DNA from: an uncultured Pirellulaceae bacterium
GTDB taxonomy: Bacteria; Planctomycetota; Planctomycetia; Pirellulales; Pirellulaceae
NCBI GenBank assembly: GCA_937928555.1
Contig: CALFWR010000064.1
Coordinates: 1-64,000 of the forward strand
Length of the DNA stretch: 64,000 nucleotides
Direction: 5' to 3'
Shown here: piece after piece, positions 35,748 through 43,240 of the stretch
How positions within the stretch are numbered: position 1 is the first letter of the stretch
How the letters are laid out: each line of letters begins with the position of its first letter
Notes under the pieces: generated by a model
What the model was told of the DNA's origin: nothing
What the model saw: only the letters and a program-made list of their open reading frames with translations
Database searches by the model: none
Made by a program: the position numbers and the translations under genes

Positions 35748-37709
35748 ATGTCAGATATGCTCGGACAGTCAACGGCCACGCATCGCACTTCGCGTTGGTG
35801 GTCGGGTTTCTCTCGCAACGCCGACTCACAGCAGCGATTCAACAAAGTCGCCAGCAGTCGGCGTGGTGTCGTTCAGCTTGCCCGGGAAATTCGCAAAGCC
35901 GAAAGCCGGGCAAGCAGTCTGACTGATATGCAGCTACGGGACATGGCCAAGCGGACCCACGACGTGGCCTTGCGGGAGACCGCTGGTGATCAGTCGCCAG
36001 TCCAGTGGGCGGGTTTGATCGCCGAAGCCGTTTTCAGGACTCATGGCTTCCGTTTGCATGACGTGCAGGTTCAGGCGATGGTCGCCGGGGCCACCGGTTC
36101 GATCGTGGAAATGCAAACTGGTGAAGGCAAAACGGTTGTCACCGGTTCCACCGCTGCGATGCAGTTGGTCACAGCCCAATCGGTCCACGTGGGTACGACT
36201 AACACCTATCTTGCCGCTCGCGATCTGGAAGATATGGCAGCGACGTTTGATTTGTTGCAGATCACCCATGGCTTGCTTCCTGAAGAAAGCAATGAAGCTC
36301 TTACCCGAAAGGTCTATCGCCAGCAGATCGTTTATGGGCCCGGCTATCAATATGGCTTTGACTACCTCCGCGACCAGATGCACCTGCGGCGTGACCGCCA
36401 AAACAAGCTTGGTGTTGGGGTCGCGAATCGAATTCGAGGTGTTGACCCATTGCAGAACCTGATCCAACCCGAGCTTCATGATGTGGCTTTGATTGACGAA
36501 GCCGACAGCGTGATGATCGACGAAGCCATGACGCCGTTGATCATCAGTCTTCCGGGTACAGGGACAGACGACCCGACACCTTACCTGTTGGCCAAAAAAA
36601 TCACCGCAGATTTTGAAGAGGGTTCCGACTACTCGCTGAAGATGCCCGAGAAGCGGCTTGAGCTAACCGAAAATGCCAGCCAGAGAGCCCACGACATGGT
36701 CGCCAGTCAGCGGAATCTGAAACTGTCTCGCCCGTGGCGTGTCTACCTTGCCAATGCGATCCGGGCCCGCCAGTTGTTCACTCGTGACGTGGACTACGTT
36801 GTTGTTGAAGGCAAAGTCCAGATCGTTGATCAGAATACTGGGCGTATTTTTGCCGATCGCACGTGGCAGGACGGACTTCATCAGGCCGTCGAAGCCAAAG
36901 AGGGCCTCAGCATCCAGCCGGGCAGAGAGTCAACGACGCAGATTACGCGGCAGCGATACTTGCAGATGTACAACCAGCTTGGAGGCCTGACCGGGACCGC
37001 GGCGTCGGTAGCGGCCGAGTTCGGCGCGGTGTACCGCTGCAAGGTGATCGAGATTCCGACGAATCGAAAGAGCCTTCGGGACGTTGGACGCACGCGATTT
37101 TTTGCATCACTGGAATCCAAGCTTGACGCCATCGCCGAAGAAGTCGCTCGACGTCACAAGAGCGGCCAGCCGATTCTCGTTGGAACCCGCACGATTCAGG
37201 AAAGCCACGAGGTTCGCGACGCCCTGCTCCGCAAAGGCCTTACCCCTGCGGTGCTCAACGGGATTCAGGACCAGGAGGAAGCCGACATCGTGGCCATGGC
37301 AGGCAAGTTCGGCACGATCACGATTGCCACAAACATGGCTGGGCGTGGAACCGACATCAAGCCAGACCAGAAATCCCTTGAAGCCGGAGGGCTTCATGTG
37401 ATCGGAGTCAGTCACAACGAGTCGCGTCGCATCGACCGCCAACTTGTTGGCCGCGCTGCTCGCCAGGGTCAACCCGGCAGTGCCCAGTTCTTTGCTTCCG
37501 CCACGGACTCGCTTTTCGAAGACAACCATTCTCCTCTGAGAAAGGCAATCGTCCGTCGCTCAAAATCCAACGGAGAATCGTCCGACTTTTCCCGCGATCT
37601 GGACAGACTTCAAACTGCAATCGAAGCCAGAAACTTCAAACAGCGGCAGGACATGATCCTCCGCGATTGTTGGATGGACACGGTACGCGAAGCGATTGAG
37701 AAAGACTAA
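35748..37709 (+). CDS. SecA-like ATPase, C-terminally reduced
   Basis: The 653-aa product has the SecA motor but not the full protein. Present are the Walker A MQTGEGKT (122-129), the DEAD-like IDEADS (249-254) leading into MIDEAMTPLIIS, GLTGTA, NMAGRGTD (529-536) and the arginine-finger region QLVGRAARQGQPGS (about 567-580). After that only about 75 residues remain, so most of the C-terminal helical wing and scaffold and the zinc-binding tail of SecA (E. coli 901 aa) are missing. The part between the two nucleotide-binding folds holds a preprotein-crosslinking-like region. It is a paralogue, not the housekeeping SecA. The next gene starts 2 bp after the stop, so the two are co-transcribed. 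Its role as the energy source of the export cluster is inferred from context. Confidence 0.88.
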   Translation: MSDMLGQSTATHRTSRWWSGFSRNADSQQRFNKVASSRRGVVQLAREIRKAESRASSLTDMQLRDMAKRTHDVALRETAGDQSPVQWAGLIAEAVFRTHGFRLHDVQVQAMVAGATGSIVEMQTGEGKTVVTGSTAAMQLVTAQSVHVGTTNTYLAARDLEDMAATFDLLQITHGLLPEESNEALTRKVYRQQIVYGPGYQYGFDYLRDQMHLRRDRQNKLGVGVANRIRGVDPLQNLIQPELHDVALIDEADSVMIDEAMTPLIISLPGTGTDDPTPYLLAKKITADFEEGSDYSLKMPEKRLELTENASQRAHDMVASQRNLKLSRPWRVYLANAIRARQLFTRDVDYVVVEGKVQIVDQNTGRIFADRTWQDGLHQAVEAKEGLSIQPGRESTTQITRQRYLQMYNQLGGLTGTAASVAAEFGAVYRCKVIEIPTNRKSLRDVGRTRFFASLESKLDAIAEEVARRHKSGQPILVGTRTIQESHEVRDALLRKGLTPAVLNGIQDQEEADIVAMAGKFGTITIATNMAGRGTDIKPDQKSLEAGGLHVIGVSHNESRRIDRQLVGRAARQGQPGSAQFFASATDSLFEDNHSPLRKAIVRRSKSNGESSDFSRDLDRLQTAIEARNFKQRQDMILRDCWMDTVREAIEKD

Positions 37710-37711
37710 CA

Positions 37712-38638
37712 ATGGAGTATTCAGTGTTTTGTTCCCCGTATTGCAGATCACGCCGCCAGCGGTGTCTGATCTTTCAGGCAGGCGTTTGCTGGGCTGTGTT
37801 TTTGGCGTGCAGTGTTGCTTCGGCTCAGATTCACTCGACCGGCAGTCGTATCACCAAAAGCTTTACCGAACCGATTGAACAAAGCGTCGCCGCGAGCGCC
37901 GAAACCGGCATCATCACTGCCGCCGCAGTTAAGGAAGGTGATCGGGTGAGGGTCGGAAGCATTTTGGCCACGATCAACCACAATGTGCTCAAGCAGTCGC
38001 TGGCAATCGCCAAAGCCCGCGCCGAATCAACCGCTCGCCTGGACGCGGCGACCTCGCAGGTCGAACTGGCCAAATCGCAACTCAAAGCCCTCGAAGAGCT
38101 TGTCCTCGGCGGCCATACCAACAAATTCGAAGTCGAACAGAAAACCGCAGAGTACCAGAGCGCCTATGCCGAATTCCGGGCTGCGGAGGACGAGCTGATG
38201 CTTAACCGCCTAGAAGTCAGACGCATCGAAGCCCAAATCGAAGACCGCATCATCAAGTCTCCGATCGACGGGTTTGTGACCGAAATTCACAAGCAGCCTG
38301 GCGAAAACGTTTCCAACAACGAGCCCCAGTTCGCGACGATCGTGCGCGTGGATCGGTTGAAAATTCGCTTTTATCAGGACGCCGCGACGCTCACCCGTCT
38401 GGCCGTTGGTGACGAAGTGGAAATTCTTGTTGGCACTCGGCGGTCACGCAAAATCGCAGCGATCACCTATGTCTCGCCCATTATCGATCCCGACAGTGGT
38501 CTTGGCCGCATCGATGTCATGATCGACAACCAGGATTTTGGAATTCAAAGCGGCGTCATCTGTTTCTGGATCGGGCCTGCAGGAGGTGTACCGGCTTCCG
38601 CGGGTCTGCCAGAGAGCATCTCGGGAGCCACCCGATAG
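37712..38638 (+). CDS. HlyD-type periplasmic adaptor
   Basis: The 308-aa product has a hydrophobic N-terminal segment (about 18-38), a biotinyl/lipoyl-like half (TGIITAAAVKEGDRVRVGSIL), a coiled-coil hairpin (about 90-180, KQSLAIAKARAESTARL to RRIEAQIED) and the returning lipoyl half (SPIDGFVTEIHKQPGENVSN). A beta-barrel domain follows. This is the membrane-fusion-protein fold of HlyD/AcrA-type adaptors, which join an inner-membrane pump to TolC. It is a compact member. Two bp separate it from the SecA-like gene, and it is followed after 35 bp by a second adaptor. Confidence 0.85.
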   Translation: MEYSVFCSPYCRSRRQRCLIFQAGVCWAVFLACSVASAQIHSTGSRITKSFTEPIEQSVAASAETGIITAAAVKEGDRVRVGSILATINHNVLKQSLAIAKARAESTARLDAATSQVELAKSQLKALEELVLGGHTNKFEVEQKTAEYQSAYAEFRAAEDELMLNRLEVRRIEAQIEDRIIKSPIDGFVTEIHKQPGENVSNNEPQFATIVRVDRLKIRFYQDAATLTRLAVGDEVEILVGTRRSRKIAAITYVSPIIDPDSGLGRIDVMIDNQDFGIQSGVICFWIGPAGGVPASAGLPESISGATR

Positions 38639-38673
38639 ACGTCACAACACTAGATTTGAGATAAAGACCAACC

Positions 38674-40530
38674 ATGTCAACAACATCCCGCCAATCAAAG
38701 TTGCACCAACGCGTTCATCCCCCACACGCTGCGGTCAAGGCATCTGCCGATCAGCTGATCCTCCAGGCGATCGTCGCCAACACTGACGAAATGACACTGC
38801 GCACCCGGTTGAGCCAAATAGGGCTGTCGTTAAAGGGCGCAGCGGGTGTGTGCTTTCTGAACAAAAACGTCGACGATACTTGGACGATCGCCACGCAGCG
38901 GCCCAAATCAGGCCGCCTTCCGGAGTCCGCTGCAATTGCCCAAAACCTCTCCGAGAAGTGCGATTTGATTGCTCAGTCGCACAATATCAAGGTCGAGGCC
39001 ATCGATGATTCGAAGCTCTTTTGCCTGATGGCTCCTGTTCGCACCCGCAGTGCACAGCCTGAAATCATGATGCTGGTCCTGTCCGGTCAACGGGACGCGA
39101 TCCTTGCGACGGCCACGATGCAAAAGGTATCTGGAGGCCTGTCGCTCTGGTTGGACAACAAGGGTGCTGCCGATTCCGATTGGCAAGTGCTTGCCCTCGC
39201 TGCGGTGATTGAGTTGGTCAGTAAAGTCGAAAAGCAAACGACTCTCAAATCCGCCTCCGAAGAAACCGCCAACCTGCTGGCCAATCGTCTGGGCTGCAGT
39301 TCGGTCGCGGTGGGGCTAATTAAGCACCGGCGAATGAAACTTCAGGCCGTTTCGGGAATCGCAAAACTGGACTCAGGATCAGAGACCAGTCGCAATTACC
39401 TGCAAGTGATGGTGGAATCAGCGGCGCGGAAGGAAGCGGGCGTCTACCCTGCTTCGGATGCTGAAAATAATCATCTTCTTCAGGCTCACAAACAGCTTGC
39501 CGCCCGCAGTCATGTCGACGCCGTTTACAGCCATCCGCTGATCACCGAAGACGACGAACTGTTTGGTGCGTTGGTCTTTACCGGGCCGCGACAGTTGATT
39601 GACTCCGATCAAGTGCAGCGGTTTGGTGATGCCGCTGCCCCGGCGATCACCGGCGCTCTGCAGGTCGTGAGCAAAGTAAAACGTAATCCTGTTTCCCGCT
39701 CGATTTCATACGTTGCCAAAAAACTGTCGGCCTTGAAGCAGCTATTTATTCTCCTGGTGATCGCAGGATTTGTCGCTTTGATGTTCGTGCCGATCACCTA
39801 CCGTGTCCGCTGTAACTGTATTGCCGAACCGGTTTTGCGGCGTTTTGCCGCCGCTCCGTTTTCGGGGCAGATTGTGCTGGGGCACGTCGAAGCGGGTGAC
39901 TACGTCAAAGCTGGTGATGTTCTCGCAGAGATGGATGGTCGAACGGTCAACTGGGAGCTTGCCGGTATCACGGCCGAAAAACGCCAGTCGGTCCGGACAC
40001 GAGAAATTGAGTTGGCCGACCACAACGTGGCCAAAACGTTGCTGAGTGAGCTTGAGCACCAACGATTGGTCTCTGAAGAGGCGATCCTCAAGTACAAAAA
40101 GAAGCACTTGCAGATTACCAGCAAGATCGACGGTGTGGTGCTAAGCGGTTCGCTTGAGCGGGCCGAAGCAGCGTCGGTTGAGACGGGTCAGACGCTATTT
40201 GAAATTGGACCACTGAAGCCGCTTCGTATTGAGATCGCAATTCCAGACGACGAAATCTCGCAGGTGAAAGCCGGATTTCCTGTCAAGGTCTGGATTGACG
40301 GACAGGAAGACGAACCCATCGAAGGCGAAATCCAGCGGATCCATCCACGCAGCGAAACTCGTGATGCAGACAACGTTTTTATCGCCGACGTCGAATTTCC
40401 CAATGACGACGAAAGGCTGCGACCGGGCATGAAGGGTTCGGCGCGTATCGATTGCGAACAAAGATCCCTTGGCTGGAGCCTGTTTCACAAGCCTGTGAAC
40501 TGGGTTCGTTCGAGACTTACGTGGTGGTAA
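38674..40530 (+). CDS. GAF-domain/HlyD adaptor fusion, membrane-anchored
   Basis: The 618-aa product has two parts joined by a membrane segment. The cytoplasmic N-terminal part contains a GAF-like domain (about 165-335), with an extra related region before it. A transmembrane helix lies at about 355-378 (LFILLVIAGFVALMFVPIT). The periplasmic part is HlyD-like: a lipoyl half (FSGQIVLGHVEAGDYVKAGDVL), a short coiled coil, the second half and a beta-barrel. A ligand-sensing GAF directly coupled to a secretion adaptor suggests that a cytosolic signal regulates export. The ligand is unknown. It is followed after 96 bp by the M50-type fusion. Confidence 0.83.
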   Translation: MSTTSRQSKLHQRVHPPHAAVKASADQLILQAIVANTDEMTLRTRLSQIGLSLKGAAGVCFLNKNVDDTWTIATQRPKSGRLPESAAIAQNLSEKCDLIAQSHNIKVEAIDDSKLFCLMAPVRTRSAQPEIMMLVLSGQRDAILATATMQKVSGGLSLWLDNKGAADSDWQVLALAAVIELVSKVEKQTTLKSASEETANLLANRLGCSSVAVGLIKHRRMKLQAVSGIAKLDSGSETSRNYLQVMVESAARKEAGVYPASDAENNHLLQAHKQLAARSHVDAVYSHPLITEDDELFGALVFTGPRQLIDSDQVQRFGDAAAPAITGALQVVSKVKRNPVSRSISYVAKKLSALKQLFILLVIAGFVALMFVPITYRVRCNCIAEPVLRRFAAAPFSGQIVLGHVEAGDYVKAGDVLAEMDGRTVNWELAGITAEKRQSVRTREIELADHNVAKTLLSELEHQRLVSEEAILKYKKKHLQITSKIDGVVLSGSLERAEAASVETGQTLFEIGPLKPLRIEIAIPDDEISQVKAGFPVKVWIDGQEDEPIEGEIQRIHPRSETRDADNVFIADVEFPNDDERLRPGMKGSARIDCEQRSLGWSLFHKPVNWVRSRLTWW

Positions 40531-40626
40531 TTTTCAATTCGAAATGCTGAAGGGGGATGCGGAATCCTTGTGGGCTAAATCGAGTTTCAAATTCCGCACT
40601 CCGCACTCTCAATTCGACTTTCAAAT

Positions 40627-42807
40627 ATGCTTAACGATCAAACATTCGAATTCAGCCAGGCGCGCCTGAAGCTCAAAGATGCCCTGCGATTTACGATGCG
40701 TCAGAGCGGCGGCGGTGTCGAGTATCTTGTCGAAGACGAAGTCACGGGCCGCTTCTTTCGCGTGGGGATGCCGCAATACGCTTTTTTGACGATGCTTGAC
40801 GGTCATCGGACCGTCAGTACGGCTTTGATGAAGACCGCCACACTGATGCGCGAACACGCGATCGACGAAAATGAAGCCGCCAATCTCTGCAAATGGGCGA
40901 TCGAATCCGGCCTGGTGGAATCGGAAAACGGGAACTCGTCCGCCCGGCAGCAGGAGCAACACGAGGCCATGCACAAGCAGAAGATGGTCTCGTATCTGAA
41001 TCCCATGATGATGCGGATTCCAATCTTCAACCCCGACCCGATGGTCACGATCCTCTCCCGATTTGTGAACTTTCTCATCAGCCCACTGGGCGCGCTGCTG
41101 TGGCTGGTGGTTGTCGCTTGGGGGTTCGCGTCGTTGGGCCGCAACTGGGGAGATTTTTGGAATAACCGCGTTAGTTCCTTTGGGGCCGTCGACGTGATAT
41201 GGCTGGCGGTCACATGGGCGATCTTGAAGGTCATCCATGAACTGGCACACGCGCTGGTTTGTAAGCGATTCGGTGGTCGAGTGAACTCCTGCGGAATGCT
41301 GCTTCTGTTGATGATTCCAATGCCCTATGTCGATGTAACGACGTCGTGGCGATTCGACAATAAATGGAAACGCATCCTCACATCGGCAGCGGGAATGCTG
41401 GCGGAGATCTTTGTCGCGGGAATCGCCTGTTACATTTGGGCTAACAGCAATCCCGGCCCGCTCCAGTATCACGCCGGTAACGTGATCATTTCGGCCACGC
41501 TTGTCACGTTGATGTTCAATATCAATCCCCTGATGAAGTTCGATGGCTACTACATGCTGGCGGACTTTTTGGAGATTCCGAACCTTGCCAACCACGGACG
41601 TCAGTGGCTCAAGGGGGCCTTCAAGTGGTTGTACTTTGGCAAGAAGCCCGGGCCGGTCAAGGAAGTCGGGTTTCGTGGTGTTGCGGTTCGCGCTTACGGT
41701 GCCGGATCAATGCTGTGGTTTTTTACAATTGCGATCGGTTTGTCTCTGGCCGCATCGAGCCTGATCGAAGGATTCGGCCTGGTGGTCGCGATCATTGGCT
41801 GCGTGATGTGGTTGGGGGTTCCGCTGTTCAAGCTTGGCAAGTACACCCTTGTGGGAACCGACACCGACAAACCCAATCGTCTCTGGTTCGCCAGTGCGAT
41901 GGCTTTGACGGCCTTGTTGCTGATTGGCTTTTTGCGAATTTGTCCAAGCCCATCTGTTGTGACCGCACCGATCGTGATCGACTACGAACCGCTTTCGATC
42001 ATTCGTTCCAATGCGTCCGGTTTTGTTGACAGAATCCACGTTAGCGACGGCCAGATCGTGAAACAGGGCGATCTTTTGATTACCCTTGAAAACCTCGAAA
42101 TCAAACATGAACTCAGCTCGCTGTTGATCGACATCCGAATTTCGGAGCTTCGATCCAATTCGCTCTACAATGCGAACCGCATCAGCGAAGTGCAGTTGGA
42201 AGAGGAATCTTTTGAGTCGATGCTCAAACGGAAATCTGATCTGGAATCACGGATCGAAGACCTGAAAATTTACGCTCCGCAATCGGGCGCGGTGATCGCC
42301 CGCGATCTCGACGCGTTGGAAGGAAAGTACTTCCAGCCCGGAGGCGAAGTCCTCTCGATCGGTATGCCGGGTGAGATTCAGGCGATTGCTTTGACACGTC
42401 AAACGGATATCGAATGGGTCGAGGAAAACCCTGACGCGAGAATTGAACTTGTTGTTTGGGGCCGGCATCAGAACGACCGGATCGAAGGCCGAATTCATCA
42501 TGTCGATCCCCGGGCTCGGGAAGATTTTCCACACGAAGCTTTCGCGGCTTCCGCCGGCGGGCCGCTGGCGGTGGTCCCTAGGAGCCAGGTGCAGAGCGGT
42601 GGCTCGCAGGAAGAAGGCGAGATGATCCTCACTCAACCGAGGGTTCCGGTTGAAATTGAGCTGGACGAAGAGTTCCGCAGTCAGCTCATTCCCGGTCAAA
42701 CCGGTCAAATGTTTGTTCGCGGGAGAGCTCAGAATATGGGCCAGTACCTTGCCAACAATTTGATCCGTTTCATTCGCGAGAACAACTACCGCACGCACGG
42801 GCTGTAG
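40627..42807 (+). CDS. PqqD-like/M50 metalloprotease/HlyD fusion protein
   Basis: The 726-aa product has three parts. Residues about 20-100 resemble a PqqD-type peptide-binding winged helix. A polytopic membrane region follows (about 150-450) with the zinc site HELAH (204-208) and the second site-2-protease motif NPLMKFDGYY (300-309). The last part (about 460-700) is HlyD-like: lipoyl half ASGFVDRIHVSDGQIVKQGDLL, short coiled coil, second half and beta-barrel. This is the architecture of peptide zinc metalloprotease proteins related to YydH. It could cleave a leader from the exported protein while the adaptor part docks to the TolC-like channel, or it could serve only as a membrane scaffold. 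It is the last gene of the putative machinery; the giant gene follows about 370 bp later. Confidence 0.83.
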   Translation: MLNDQTFEFSQARLKLKDALRFTMRQSGGGVEYLVEDEVTGRFFRVGMPQYAFLTMLDGHRTVSTALMKTATLMREHAIDENEAANLCKWAIESGLVESENGNSSARQQEQHEAMHKQKMVSYLNPMMMRIPIFNPDPMVTILSRFVNFLISPLGALLWLVVVAWGFASLGRNWGDFWNNRVSSFGAVDVIWLAVTWAILKVIHELAHALVCKRFGGRVNSCGMLLLLMIPMPYVDVTTSWRFDNKWKRILTSAAGMLAEIFVAGIACYIWANSNPGPLQYHAGNVIISATLVTLMFNINPLMKFDGYYMLADFLEIPNLANHGRQWLKGAFKWLYFGKKPGPVKEVGFRGVAVRAYGAGSMLWFFTIAIGLSLAASSLIEGFGLVVAIIGCVMWLGVPLFKLGKYTLVGTDTDKPNRLWFASAMALTALLLIGFLRICPSPSVVTAPIVIDYEPLSIIRSNASGFVDRIHVSDGQIVKQGDLLITLENLEIKHELSSLLIDIRISELRSNSLYNANRISEVQLEEESFESMLKRKSDLESRIEDLKIYAPQSGAVIARDLDALEGKYFQPGGEVLSIGMPGEIQAIALTRQTDIEWVEENPDARIELVVWGRHQNDRIEGRIHHVDPRAREDFPHEAFAASAGGPLAVVPRSQVQSGGSQEEGEMILTQPRVPVEIELDEEFRSQLIPGQTGQMFVRGRAQNMGQYLANNLIRFIRENNYRTHGL

Positions 42808-43240
42808 TTCGACCGGCCGGTCACTCTAGGTGCAACCCAATCGCAAGGAAATGTATTCCTCCCCCAGCGATTTTTTGTTTGTCCGTGATCGCGTCCTTGT
42901 CTTGAAACCGGTCGCAACTGGTCGCAACTGGTCGCCTGCCGCCTTGCGCGGCTGATGTTTTGGTAGGCAGAGTGCTATCTGTTTGCGGTCGATTTTCTGG
43001 TCAGGATCGATTGTGGACCCTCCTTTGGTAGTACTGTTGAACGATCGTTGGCCTCATGAACGGTCTGCCCGCGCACGACGTGCTAACCCGCAAATAGGAC
43101 ACACATCAGAAAGGCGCTTAACTGCGAGCAGTCCGACTCATGAAACGTTCTTTTTTCGATAAGACTCAAAGAAGAACTTGAAAATCACAAGTTGCACACA
43201 CGTCGACCCCCCCCTTCAAAGCACGTCCTCCCATCCGGCT
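42808..43240 (+). other. Intergenic region before the giant gene
   Basis: Contains a perfect 12-bp palindrome GACCGGCCGGTC (42811-42822) just after the stop, and three near-copies of GGTCGCAACT in a row (42910-42939). It should hold the promoter of the giant gene, which I cannot assign. The open frame of the giant gene extends back to a TTG at 43178. Confidence 0.5.
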
